The notes below the pieces were generated by a model. That model was not told the origin of the DNA. It worked only from the letters and a program-made list of their open reading frames with translations, and did no database searches. Both the position numbers and the translations under genes were made by a program. Of a DNA stretch of 64,000 nt, positions 25,615 to 34,772 are shown in pieces (within the stretch, counting starts at the first letter, position 1; each line of letters begins with the position of its first letter). The stretch comes from Selenomonas sputigena_A. Lineage in GTDB: Bacteria; Bacillota; Negativicutes; Selenomonadales; Selenomonadaceae. The stretch lies in assembly GCF_051603425.1 (NCBI RefSeq), contig NZ_CP194411.1, positions 806,001 through 870,000 on the forward strand, written 5' to 3'.

Positions 25615-28600
25615 ATGCCCGTGCTCAAGGATTCTTCCATACATGCGTCTGCCAACAACATGGCCTACCGCAAAGGCTGCCGCTACTTCAAGGACGGCCG
25701 CGTCACCGAGATCACGCGCCGTCCGAACACGTCCATCTACGTCGCGACGGTCGAGGGCACGAGCGATTACGAGGTGCGCGTGCGCCTCGACCCTGCGGGC
25801 GAGAACATCGAGGCCTACGACTGCACCTGTCCCGCGGCCTCGCTTTACTCCGGCGCCTGCAAGCATGTCGTCGCCCTCCTCAAAACCATCCAGTCGAGCC
25901 AGCTCGACGCAAGCCTGGACAAAGAAAGCGCCAAGCCCACGGGGCGCATTTTCGATTGCTTCGCACGGGCGGAAAAGCGCGCCCATCTTGCAGAAGAAGG
26001 GCGCCGTGCCCCCGCCGCCCTCAGGGAATCTCCCCCATCTTCATCGAGCCGCATTTCTTCTTTGAGCGCGAATACAATCGCCCGACATGCTGGCTTGAAT
26101 TCCGCCTCGGGCGCGAACGGCTCTACGTCATGCGCAGCATACAGGATTTTCTCCTCTCGTTCCGCGCGGGCTATCCCATAGAATTCGGCAAGAATCTGAC
26201 CGTCGATCCAAAGGCTGCGACCTTCGCCGCCGGACTTTCCGCCGCCCTTTGGCATTTTCTGCTCGATGTCTGGAAAGACGAGGAAAGCAGTCTCTACTCC
26301 AGCAGCTATTTTCGCGGTACCGGCGGCGGCAGCCGCATCTTTGACGCCAAACGCCTCAAGCTCTCGCCGAGCCTGCTCGAACGCTTCTTCTCCCTCATGG
26401 GGGAGCATGCATTCCTCGCCGCTGCCGACGGAAAAAAAGAACGCAGCGTCACGGTGCAGGACGGCACGCCTCCCATCCGCCTCGAAGTCCTGGACCGGAA
26501 CGGCACAGGACGTCTCGTGCTCGCCACCGACGACGTGCACATGCTCGACGGCGACGGACGCTTCGTGCTGCTCGACGACACGGTCTACCGCGTGCCGCCC
26601 GCCCTTACCGCGAGCCTCAAGCCGACGATGGAAGCCTTCGGCAGCTCGCGCAGCCTTTCCATCGCCGCACAGGACATGCCGGCTTTTTTCGGCAGGATCC
26701 TGCCCGAGCTGGAAAAAGTCGCCGAGGTGCATGTCGCCGCCAGCTTCGCCGAACGCTACGAAATCATGCCGCTTTCCGCCGCTGTCTATATCGACTACTA
26801 TAAGGACGGCCTCGCTGCGCGGCTCGAATTTCGCTACGAGGACGTGCAGTTCAACCCCGTCAAGGATCCCGCGCCGCACCATACGGCGAGCGGGCGTCAG
26901 CTCATCCGCGACGCGGCGGCGGAAAAAAATATCCGCGCCTTCTTCGATGCCTATGACTTCTTCGTCGAAGACGCCTCGCTCGTGCAGCCCGACGAAGAGC
27001 AGAGCTTCCTCTTCCTCGACGAAGCGCTGCCAGAGCTTTCGCGCATCACCGACATCTACTATGCCGACGCCTTCCACGAAAAACCCGTGCGCCGTCTGCC
27101 GCCCGTGACGGTCGGCATTTCCGTCAGTGAAGAAAATCTGCTCGACGTCTCGCTCGGCGCCGGCAGCTTCGACTTCGCCGAGCTCATAGCCGTGCTGCAC
27201 TCGTACCGCGAGAAGCGCCTCTACCATCGCCTCAAGGACGGAACCTTCGTAACGCTGGCCGACCAGCAGCTACAGGGACTTTCCGATTTCATCGAGAGCG
27301 TCGGCATCAAAAAGGACAAGGATGCGGCAAAGATTTCCCTGCCTCTCCGGCAGGCGCTCTACCTCGACGCGCTCGCCAAGGAAGAAAAAGGCATCCGCCT
27401 CGAACGCAGCAAACGCTTCAAAAACATCGTGCGCGACATCAAGAATCCCGTCGATGCCGACATCGAGCCGCCCGCCGAACTCAAAGGCATACTGCGCGAC
27501 TACCAGCAGACAGGTTTCGCCTGGCTCTCGATGCTCGCCGCCTACCGTCTGGGCGGGATTCTCGCCGACGACATGGGGCTCGGCAAGACGCTGCAAGTCA
27601 TCGCCTTCCTGCTCGCACACCGCGCACAAGACAGGCCGCCCGCCCTCGTCGTCGCACCGACATCCCTGATGTACAACTGGCTCGATGAAATAGAAAAATT
27701 CGCGCCCGGCCTCCGAGCCGCCGTCATTGCAGGCACAAAGCAGGAGCGTGAAGCGGCGTTCGCCCGCGCCCTCGGACGGACAGGCGAAGCGCCCGCCGAC
27801 GCCGTCATCACGACGTACAACATGCTCAAACGAGACCTCGAACTCTACGAAAAAGAGCGCTTCAGCCATATCTTCCTCGACGAAGCGCAGCAGATCAAAA
27901 ATCCCACGACGCAGGCAGCCAAGGCCGTCAAAAGCCTCCGGGCGGACGCCTCCTTCGCGCTGACCGGCACCCCCATCGAAAACACCCTGACGGAGCTTTG
28001 GTCCATCTTCGACTTCCTGATGCCGGGCTACCTGCGAAGCCGCACGATGTTCCGCTCCCGCTTCGAGATGCCCATCGTGCGTGCCAAGGATCCACACGCC
28101 AGCGCCGACCTCATCCGCTACATCTCCCCCTTCATCCTGCGCCGCATGAAAAAAGACGTCCTCGACGAACTGCCCGACAAAGTCGAGCGCAAGATGACAA
28201 ACGAAATGACCGAAGAGCAGCAGAAAGTCTATGCCGCCTGGTTCGTGCAGGCCAAGAAAGAATTTGCCGCCGAGCTCAAGGCGCATGGCTTCGGCGAAAT
28301 CCGCATGAAAATCCTCGCCATCCTAACGCGCCTCCGGCAGATCGCCTGCGACCCCTCGCTCTTCCTCGAAGATTATACAGGCGGCTCGGGCAAGCTCGAT
28401 CTGCTCGAAGAAGTCGTCGCCGACGCCGTCGAGGCAGGGCACCGCATCCTCATCTTCTCCCAGTTCACGACCATGCTCGCCCACATCGCCCAGCGCCTCG
28501 ACGCCATGCAGCTCAGCTACGCCTATCTCGACGGCTCGACGCCCGCCTTAGAACGCATCCGCCGCGTGCGCGACTTCAACACAGGCATGGAACCCGTCTT

Positions 28601-28895
28601 CCTCATCTCCCTGAAAGCCGGCGGCACCGGGCTGAACCTCACGGGCGCCGACATGGTCATCCATTACGACCCGTGGTGGAATCCCGCCGTCGAAGATCAA
28701 GCCACCGACCGCGCCTATCGCATCGGCCAAAAGAACAACGTCCAAGTCCTGAAATTCATCACGAAAAACACGATCGAAGAAAAAATTTACGCCCTCCAGG
28801 AAAAAAAGAAAGCTCTCATCGACCAGATGATACAACCCGGGGAAAATTTCCTGGCCAAGCTGTCGGAAGAGGAAATCACGGATTTGTTCCGCTGA
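25615..28895 (+). pseudogene. SWIM zinc finger + SNF2-type helicase, frameshifted
   Basis: The first part (ATG 25615, or better GTG 25621 by spacing to AAAGGAG) encodes a SWIM zinc finger: YDCTCPAASLYSGACKHVVA (Cx1C...CxH). Near 26020-26035 the frame must change by one base: upstream PAALRE must join PIFIEPHFFFEREYN in another frame, in which the remainder runs open to 28895. That part is a complete SNF2 ATPase: DDMGLGKT, DEAQQIKN, LTGTPIENTL, AGGTGLNLTGAD, HYDPWWNP and DRAYRIGQ. Such proteins act on DNA or DNA-protein complexes. The shift may be a real mutation or a sequencing error, since the rest is well preserved. A 979-codon frame from 25956 carries most of the protein. Confidence 0.75.
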
Positions 28896-28967
28896 AAGCA
28901 AGGAAAAGAAAATACCGGCTTGCCCTCCGATAACTTTTAAGGCATAATTATAAAAGGGAGCGCATAT

Positions 28968-29330
28968 ATGCACCCCATATATTTTTACCGCGACAAGAAT
29001 GGAAAGCGTCCCCTTGCCGAATACCTTGCGGCTCTTGCCCAAAAAGGCGACAAAAACAGCCGCATCAAGCTGAGCAAGATCCGCGCCTACATGAAAATTC
29101 TCAGCATCTACGGCACGCAGGCCGGAGAACCGTATATCAAGCATATCGACGGCGACATCTGGGAACTGCGGCCCATTCGTGATCGTATCCTGTTTGCGGC
29201 ATGGTACCAAGGCGGCTTCGTCCTGCTCCATCATTTTTTGAAAAAAACACAGAAAACACCGAAACGTGAAATCGAAACAGCAAAAAGAAACCTTGCCGAC
29301 CTTATGGAAAGGAGCGTTGATTATGAATAA
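28968..29330 (+). CDS. RelE/HigB-like toxin (phage Gp49-like)
   Basis: 120 residues from ATG 28968 with AAAAGGGAG upstream. The sequence YFYRDKNGKRPLAEYLAAL, IWELRPIRDRILFAAWYQGG and VLLHHFLKKTQKTPKREIET is typical of the HigB/Gp49-like branch of the RelE superfamily, ribosome-dependent mRNA interferases. The stop overlaps the antitoxin start by eight bases. Toxin-first order, as in higBA systems. Length and conserved Arg/Lys/His residues suggest it is intact. Confidence 0.85.
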   Translation: MHPIYFYRDKNGKRPLAEYLAALAQKGDKNSRIKLSKIRAYMKILSIYGTQAGEPYIKHIDGDIWELRPIRDRILFAAWYQGGFVLLHHFLKKTQKTPKREIETAKRNLADLMERSVDYE

Positions 29331-29610
29331 AAACAGTGCCGTCGGGGAAGATGCAATCGCTTATATCGAATCTCTCATGACCCCCGAGGAAATCGCCGAG
29401 AGCAACCTGCGCGTCGCCTTGATCGGCGAATTGATAAAGGCTCGCCGGGAGCGCGGCCTTACGCAAAAGCAGCTGGAGGAACTGAGCGGCGTGAAGCAGC
29501 CGGTCATCGCCCGCATGGAGCGCGGCACGACAAGCCCGAACATCGCCACCGTCATGAAGCTCCTCGCCCCCTTGGGCAAGACGCTCGCCATCGTCCCCAT
29601 GGAGCGGTGA
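29323..29610 (+). CDS. XRE-family antitoxin (HigA-like)
   Basis: 95 residues from ATG 29323 (GGAGCG upstream), overlapping the toxin stop as ATGAATAA. The helix-turn-helix spans roughly residues 30-85: LIKARRERGLTQKQLEELSG, KQPVIARMERGTTSPNIATV. It should neutralise the adjacent toxin and repress the shared promoter. A frame extension to 29266 lies within the toxin gene and is not used. Confidence 0.85.
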   Translation: MNKNSAVGEDAIAYIESLMTPEEIAESNLRVALIGELIKARRERGLTQKQLEELSGVKQPVIARMERGTTSPNIATVMKLLAPLGKTLAIVPMER

Positions 29611-29648
29611 CCTCTCCGTACCCCGAACCATGCCACGGAGGTGTGACC

Positions 29649-30809
29649 ATGCAGCGCACGATTTTTCATATCGATATGGACGCCTTTTTCGCCGCCATCG
29701 AGCAGCGCGAGCATCCGGAGTACCGGGGACGGCCCGTCATCGTCGGCGGGCTTTCTGCACGCGGCGTTGTTTCCACTGCCTCCTATGAAGCACGTCGTTT
29801 CGGCGTCCACTCCGCCATGCCGATGGCAACGGCACGGAGACGCTGCCCCGACGGCATCTTCGTGCCGGGAAACCACGCGCTCTACAGCGCCGTTTCCGCC
29901 GACATCTTCGCCATCTTCGCACGCTATTCGCCGCTCGTTGAGCCGCTTTCCATCGACGAAGCCTTCCTCGACATGACCGGCATGGAGCTGCTCGCTACCT
30001 CGCCGCGCGCCCTCGCCGAAAAACTCAAGGCGGAAATCCGGGAAAAAACCGGCCTCGTCGCCTCCGTCGGCATCGCACCGAACAAGTTCCTCGCCAAACT
30101 CGCAAGCGATCTCGAAAAACCCGACGGCCTCGTCGAGATCCGCGCGGAAAACGCCGTCGCCCGCCTCTCCCCGCTTCCGCTGCGCCGCCTTTGGGGCGTC
30201 GGCAGACGCACGGAGGAGAAGCTGCAGGCGCTCGGCCTCAAAACCATCGGCGATCTGCAAAAAATGGACGAGCGCCGCCTCGCGCGCGCCATCGGGCAAA
30301 AAGCCGCCCGCGCACTCAGGGAACTCTCCTTCGGGCGCGACGAGCGGCCTGTCGAGAGCGGACGCGAAGCAAAATCCATCGGCAAGGAAACGACCTTCGA
30401 AAAAGATATCGAAAGCCCCGAAGAAGCCGAACGCGCCCTCCTCGCCCTTGCCGAAAAAGTCGGCTGGCGCCTGCGCCTTGCCGGGGCGGCAGCACGCACC
30501 ATCCAGCTCAAACTCCGGCGCAGCGACTTTTCCACCGTCACGCGCAGCCGCACCCTGCCCGAAGCCACCTGCCACGACGGCCCCATCTTCTACACAGCGC
30601 GCGGCCTTTTCCGCGAACTCGGCATAAAGAGCGGCATCCGCCTCCTCGGCATCACCGCGGAAAATTTTGAAAAAGACGCCCTACCCTCCCTCTTTGTCGA
30701 CGAAAAAAAAGAGCGCCTCTACGGCGCCATCGATGCATTAAAAAAGCGCTTTGGCGAAAACATCATCACCAAAGCACCGCTCGTGCAAAAAAAGGATAAA
30801 AAAGAGTGA
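29649..30809 (+). CDS. dinB: DNA polymerase IV (Y-family)
   Basis: 386 residues from ATG 29649 with GGAGGTGTG upstream; the frame is open to 29607 without a site. Y-family signatures: FHIDMDAFFAAIEQREHPE with the first metal Asp, SYEARRFGVHSAMP, SIDEAFLDMTG with the catalytic acidic pair, SVGIAPNKFLAKLASDLEKP, and a little-finger domain to the end. No obvious beta-clamp motif can be proven by eye. Translesion synthesis polymerase. Follows the HigBA-like pair after 38 bp. Confidence 0.93.
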   Translation: MQRTIFHIDMDAFFAAIEQREHPEYRGRPVIVGGLSARGVVSTASYEARRFGVHSAMPMATARRRCPDGIFVPGNHALYSAVSADIFAIFARYSPLVEPLSIDEAFLDMTGMELLATSPRALAEKLKAEIREKTGLVASVGIAPNKFLAKLASDLEKPDGLVEIRAENAVARLSPLPLRRLWGVGRRTEEKLQALGLKTIGDLQKMDERRLARAIGQKAARALRELSFGRDERPVESGREAKSIGKETTFEKDIESPEEAERALLALAEKVGWRLRLAGAAARTIQLKLRRSDFSTVTRSRTLPEATCHDGPIFYTARGLFRELGIKSGIRLLGITAENFEKDALPSLFVDEKKERLYGAIDALKKRFGENIITKAPLVQKKDKKE

Positions 30810-31244
30810 AGCCTGTAAAGCATCCGGCTTGCATAAGGGGCTGCTTTACAGACATCACACAAGCGAAAAGAGACCACCAGCCATGAACCTTCTAGCGACC
30901 CCTTTTCAAAGCAGATGTCCAAAATGTCGTTCGCTTCATATGTCTAAAACCTGCGACTCGCAGGTGGGTACCTCGAGCCTTGCTTCTGCTATTCGCTCAA
31001 GACGATCCAGCATCCACAAGCCTATCCCGGTTCCCTTAGAAAACTGTAGGTTAGACATAAAGTAAAGCTCGCGTGCATTTCAGGCGGCTTCTGCTTTGAC
31101 CATATCATAGCATAACCTATGCGCCTGTGCAAGACTTGACAAATCAATTTCCAATGAAATATTTTCCGCAGTCGATTTCCTCAAACGAAAAGGGAACGTC
31201 CGGCGCATTCGTTCTGCGCAGACCTTCCCTTTTTGCTCCTGCGT
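30810..31244. other. Intergenic region with one hairpin
   Basis: About 435 bp. A 10-bp stem CTGTAAAGCA (30813-30822) with TGCTTTACAG (30842-30851) follows dinB and may be its terminator, though no T run follows. On the minus strand 30915-31055 a 40-codon frame (MSNLQFSKGTGIGLWMLDRL) is open but lacks a ribosome site. Nothing else supportable. Confidence 0.4.
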
Positions 31245-31598
31245 TTATTCAAAGATGATCTTGTCGCCGACATTGAGGCGCGGCGGCAGATTTCCCTTGA
31301 CGATGATCTGTCCGGGCATCGAGCCTTCCGCGTTGATGACGATGGTGCAATGCCCCTCCTTGCGCAGGTTATCGTTTGCCGCATCGCCGACGGATACGAC
31401 CTTGAATTTGCGTTTTGCGCCCATGATGAGCGTATCGCCTGTCTTGATATCTTCCGTAAGCTCGCCGGCTGTATGCTCGACGACCATTTCCGAAAGATTC
31501 GGGCGTACGCCTTCATCAAGCAGGATGATGCTCGAGCTGTTTTCCAGGAAGTTATGGGCCAGACTTCCAATATTCGTGATCGTAACATCGTATTTCAT
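31245..31598 (-). CDS. PTS glucitol/sorbitol-type IIA component
   Basis: 117 residues from ATG 31596-31598, with GGAGACGGGG upstream. It fits the GutA family: MKYDVTITNIGSLAHNFLE, a conserved His in VVEHTAGELTEDIKTGD that would carry the phosphate from HPr, KVVSVGDAANDNLRKEGHCT, and a C-terminal PPRLNVGDKIIF. Normally it is encoded with IIB, IIC and a sugar-phosphate dehydrogenase. None of these is here, so it is an orphan and may serve distant permease genes or regulation. Confidence 0.82.
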   Translation of the reverse strand: MKYDVTITNIGSLAHNFLENSSSIILLDEGVRPNLSEMVVEHTAGELTEDIKTGDTLIMGAKRKFKVVSVGDAANDNLRKEGHCTIVINAEGSMPGQIIVKGNLPPRLNVGDKIIFE

Positions 31599-31691
31599 AT
31601 CCCCGTCTCCTTCTCCGCGCCCTATGGTTACTGCACTCAATTATATTATAACACAAAATTATCCAAATAGCGACCCGCCCCTCTGCAGAGC

Positions 31692-31759
31692 TATGTGTCA
31701 ACTGCAAGGATGTCAACTTGCCGGATCCTCCTGTGCAGCGGCATTGTTCTTCTTCGCAT
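31692..31759. repeat. Dispersed repeat 2, copy 1
   Basis: About 68 bp nearly matching 43581-43649: TATGTGT(C/T)AACTGCAA, then ATCAA.TTGCCGG, then an identical CCTCCTGTGCAGCGGCATTG followed by TTCTTCTTCGC. On the minus strand both copies read AKKNNAAAQE before diverging, so it could be a copied gene end. Non-coding or coding origin is unclear. Confidence 0.6.
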
Positions 31760-31841
31760 AATTCCGAATCCCAGTCTGCAGCCCCATGGCCTTAGTTTAA
31801 CGGAACTCCGTCCAAAGGAACAGGCACAGCTCGATGCACAC

Positions 31842-32958
31842 TCACTTCATCACACGATGGAGCAGCGTCTGAAAATCATTCACATGCTCGTAGATCACGC
31901 AGTCACTGTGCAGTTTTTCAAAGAGCTTCTTCGCACACGCGATTTTTGCCGCCTCAATCGGGCGAAGCTGGAGCGAGGAGAGCGTTCCCTTCGTTTCTGC
32001 GACGAAGTAGATGTGACGCACTTTCCCCTCGCGAAACACGATCGCCCAATCCGGCGCATAGTTACCAACCGGCGTCGGGATGGCGAACCCGCGCGGCAGC
32101 TTCGCGTAGATCAGCACCTCGTCCCTGCCGTCGAGATCCTGGGCAAATTTCCTCTCCACATTGCCGTCCGTGAACACGTAGTTCTGAATCGCCTTCTCCG
32201 CCTCGTATGCCTCGGCGTAGGGACGCTTCTCCGTCGCAAAGATACTCGAATCGTAGCTGCCCTCAATCGTATCGTATTCGATATGATCGACGATGCGCGT
32301 CGCCTTCTGCTCGAGAATGAGCCGCGTCACCGTGCGGATGAACTCCTCGGGGTTGTCACGGTAGTTCGCAAATGCCTCGGCCTTGATGCCCTGCAAAATC
32401 GCTGCCGCCGTCCGCCGCGTGAGCGTTGTTCCCGCCGCAATACGACCGATCAGATCATAGGTCACCGTGCTTCCCTGTGCGCGTTTCAGCGTGCTCGTCC
32501 GACTCTTGCCGTAGGTAAAGCTCTTGCCATCCGCCACCATGCCCACATCCAGATCGGTCTGCTGACCGCCATAGGTAATCGTATATTGGAGACGGCTGAC
32601 GCTCAGCTCCGCGTTGATATGGTCGATGGCAGTCCGCACGAGTTCGCTGGAGTCAAAGGAAACCGTATAGGCGTACTTGTGATTGATCCTCTTCCAAAGT
32701 TTTTGGAACTCTGTCCGATGGAACCGCTCATTCAGCTTATTCTCCGGTATCTTCGTCGCCCCCGCGTCCGCGATCATCGTGCGCAGCACACTCTCGTCAT
32801 AAATTGCCTGCACGAGACGATGCACGCCCTCCGCCAGCGGCGCGAGCGTCTCAGGCAGAGGCGCGAGCATCCCCGCTGCAAGAGCTGTACGATAAGCCTC
32901 CGTCACATGGTCATCATCGTCGATGTAGTCATGACGCAGGAGATATTTATAAAAAGCT
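31842..32958 (-). pseudogene. Type III restriction enzyme Res subunit, C-terminal remnant
   Basis: About 370 codons without a true start; the frame begins after a stop next to an IS3 scar near 32958 and reads FYKYLLRHDYIDDDDH before the GTG at 32904-32906. The C-terminal part shows the PD-(D/E)XK nuclease of type III Res proteins: NYAPDWAIVFREGKVRHIYF followed by VAETKGTLSSLQL. The DEAD-type helicase (normally the first ~600 residues) and the Mod gene are absent. Probably truncated by the neighbouring IS3-type element. Non-functional as a restriction enzyme. Confidence 0.75.
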
Positions 32959-33139
32959 AAATGCTAGACAAACCCTATCGAAGAGTTAGACAACCGTTGA
33001 AAACTAATGTTTTTATGATGCTTCGGATGCTTATGGAATCCATTCGCAATGAGCCGTTTATCAAGGATCAGCTTTTTCTCGTTTGGGTGTGAACCGTTCC
33101 CGATACTGCTTTGGAGTAAGGTATCCAAGGGCGTATGCG
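32959..33139 (-). mobile_element. IS3-family scar (C-terminal OrfB fragment and end)
   Basis: Reading leftward from 33139, the minus strand gives QHAYALGYLTPKQYRERFTP and KREKA, the usual end of an IS3-type OrfB, then about 70 bp of element end up to 32958. It is a different IS3 element from the adjacent one at 33140-34410, whose left end cuts it off. Confidence 0.6.
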
Positions 33140-33208
33140 TGTTGTGGTAAACTAAAGTTGTAACAGGAATATCTAATGGGAAACACCGAATGAAAGGGGA
33201 TTCGATTC

Positions 33209-33508
33209 TTGTCACAACAACATTATGAACCAGAATTTAAACAACAGATCGTCCGACTTCATATCGAAGAGGGACGCACATACCGAAGCTTGACGGCAGA
33301 GTATGGAGTTTCAAAAGCAAGCATCTGCAAATGGTGCAAAGAATTCAGCGAAGAATGCCAAGAAAACGCCTCAAAAAATCCAACCGCCCAAAATGATCTG
33401 GAGCTCATGAAGGAGAATCGTCGTTTGCGCGAAGAACTTGCAGAAGCACGAAAAGAAAATCTTTTCCTAAAAAAAGCGGCGGCATTCTTCGCAAAGGGAA
33501 TCGACTAG
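33209..33508 (+). CDS. IS3-family transposase OrfA
   Basis: 99 codons from TTG 33209. HTH domain: EFKQQIVRLHIEEGRTYRSL, AEYGVSKASICKWCKEF, followed by a coiled coil (ENRRLREELAEARKENLFLK). In-frame A-AAA-AAA at 33469-33475 (CTA AAA AAA G) is a likely -1 slippery site. Shifting there joins the OrfB frame through ILRKGNRLEAYRFIDEHQN, giving the OrfAB fusion transposase. Confidence 0.88.
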   Translation: MSQQHYEPEFKQQIVRLHIEEGRTYRSLTAEYGVSKASICKWCKEFSEECQENASKNPTAQNDLELMKENRRLREELAEARKENLFLKKAAAFFAKGID

Positions 33509-33558
33509 AGGCATATCGATTCATAGACGAACATCAGAATCTATTTGGCATTCGGTGG

Positions 33559-34368
33559 TTGCTGCGGCGGTTGGGAATGTATCCGAATGCTTATTACAAC
33601 TACCGAAAACACAGACGAGCAAAGGAGGCTGCCCGAAAACAGACCATCCTTCGTCAAATTCAAGCCATATACCATGAAACCAACGGCGTTGCCGGCTATC
33701 GCAGGATGCAAATTCATTTGGCGCGCAAGGGCATTCATCTTTCAGCTCTGACGGTTCATAAGTACATGAACACAGAACTGGGATTGCGCTCTATTGTGCG
33801 GCAAAAAGCTCCGAGATATCAAGGCGGCACAGAGCATAAGAAGTTTGAGAATCTGCTCAAGCAAGATTTTACGGCAACACAAATCAATCAGAAATGGGCA
33901 ACAGATTTCACCTATTTATTTCTCAAAGGAGGCGATGTCCGATACAACTGTACGATTATTGATCTGTATGATCGCAGCGTTGTTGCAAGTTTGACGGATC
34001 GTCGTATAACGAGCGATTTAGCAATCCGAACGCTTGGCAAAGCACTCAGCAGTCAACGAAAGAGCAGCAACGGGCTGATTCTTCATAGCGTTCAGGGCAG
34101 CCCGTACACATCGAAGGCGTTCACCGACTTTTGCGAGGAACACGATCTGACGCAAAGCCTGAGCAAGGCTGGATGCCCGTATGATAACGCTCCTATGGAG
34201 CGCTATTTCAATACGCTGAAGAACGAAGAAATTTATCTTCATGAATATCGAGATGAGGAATCTCTCTATCGCGCAGTGGAGCATTTTGCTTATACCACAT
34301 ACAACCATGTACGACCGCATTCTTATAACGGCTATCGTACGCCATTCGAAGCGAGGTATTCGACATAA
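33559..34368 (+). CDS. IS3-family transposase OrfB, catalytic residue mutated
   Basis: 270 codons as an isolated frame, normally reached by -1 frameshifting from OrfA. It has the HTH_21 region (HETNGVAGYRRMQIHLARKG) and an RVE integrase core: first Asp in NQKWATDFTYLF, Glu in NAPMERYFNTLKNEE. The second catalytic Asp, usually in HSDQGSQY, is replaced by Val: the text reads ILHSVQGSPYTS (GTT at 34090-34092). Transposition should be dead unless supplied in trans. Otherwise well preserved. Confidence 0.88.
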   Translation: MLRRLGMYPNAYYNYRKHRRAKEAARKQTILRQIQAIYHETNGVAGYRRMQIHLARKGIHLSALTVHKYMNTELGLRSIVRQKAPRYQGGTEHKKFENLLKQDFTATQINQKWATDFTYLFLKGGDVRYNCTIIDLYDRSVVASLTDRRITSDLAIRTLGKALSSQRKSSNGLILHSVQGSPYTSKAFTDFCEEHDLTQSLSKAGCPYDNAPMERYFNTLKNEEIYLHEYRDEESLYRAVEHFAYTTYNHVRPHSYNGYRTPFEARYST

Positions 34369-34443
34369 GTTTATTGGACACTCGTGTTACAAAAACGCTT
34401 GACCACAACATTTTGTATCTATTTTTTTGGGGGGGATTTTTTG

Positions 34444-34470
34444 TTGACAATATATATATATATATATAAT
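34444..34470 (+). promoter_or_regulatory. Promoter with TA-repeat spacer
   Basis: TTGACA at 34444-34449 and TATAAT at 34465-34470 match both consensus boxes. The 15-base spacer, and the -10 box itself, are made of an uninterrupted (AT)n tract. Change in repeat number would change spacer length. It lies 42 bases upstream of the zinc-ribbon gene start. Confidence 0.6.
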
Positions 34471-34511
34471 TTTGTATATCGCTCATAAAAGTAAAAGGAA
34501 GGAAGAGTTCT

Positions 34512-34712
34512 ATGGCGGGAAAAATGTGTATGAAATGTGGAAAACAAACACTTTGGAACAAGGGAAACAAGTTGGTATGTTCCAATTGTGGCTTAACCGT
34601 AAACCTTCCGTCTAATGACGGTAAAGGAGGCAAAGGACAAAAATGTCCATCATGTGGAAAATTTACATGGTTTAATAATCGTTGTAATAGCTGTGGAGCA
34701 AATACAAAATAA
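34512..34712 (+). CDS. Small double zinc-ribbon protein
   Basis: 66 residues from ATG 34512 with GGAAGGAAGAG upstream. It contains two CxxC...CxxC zinc ribbons: CMKCGKQTLWNKGNKLVCSN followed by CG, and CPSCGKFTWFNNRCNSCG, linked by a glycine-rich segment. No catalytic domain. It could bind nucleic acid or protein; the role is unknown. Sits between an IS3 element and the ISL3 element, ahead of an FxLYD protein gene. Confidence 0.7.
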   Translation: MAGKMCMKCGKQTLWNKGNKLVCSNCGLTVNLPSNDGKGGKGQKCPSCGKFTWFNNRCNSCGANTK

Positions 34713-34772
34713 CTTTTCTATACCATTAAGAAGTAAGTTGCATTGATTAGTAGGTGGGAGGAGTTTTGTGCA

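Larger units (their letters stand above)
33140..34410 (+). mobile_element. IS3-family insertion sequence
   Basis: About 1271 bp bounded by imperfect inverted repeats that begin TGTTGTGGT (33140-33148) and end ACCACAACA (34402-34410), each with a matching GTAACA block 11 bases further in. It encodes OrfA and OrfB in the classic IS3 arrangement. No target duplication is visible: the flanks are TGCG and TTTT. Confidence 0.85.

Noticed and set aside
26266..28933. Several 90-340 codon frames overlapping the SNF2 helicase on both strands
   Set aside because: Arg/Ser- or Pro-rich translations typical of out-of-frame GC-rich DNA; the helicase frame explains the region.
30915..31055. Minus-strand frame with GTGIGLWMLDRL, resembling a histidine kinase ATP-binding loop
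   Set aside because: Only about 40 codons, no ribosome site and no other kinase motif nearby; chance similarity cannot be excluded.
31695..32960. A 421-codon plus-strand frame opposite the Res remnant
   Set aside because: His- and Arg-rich antisense translation; the minus strand carries the recognisable nuclease sequence.
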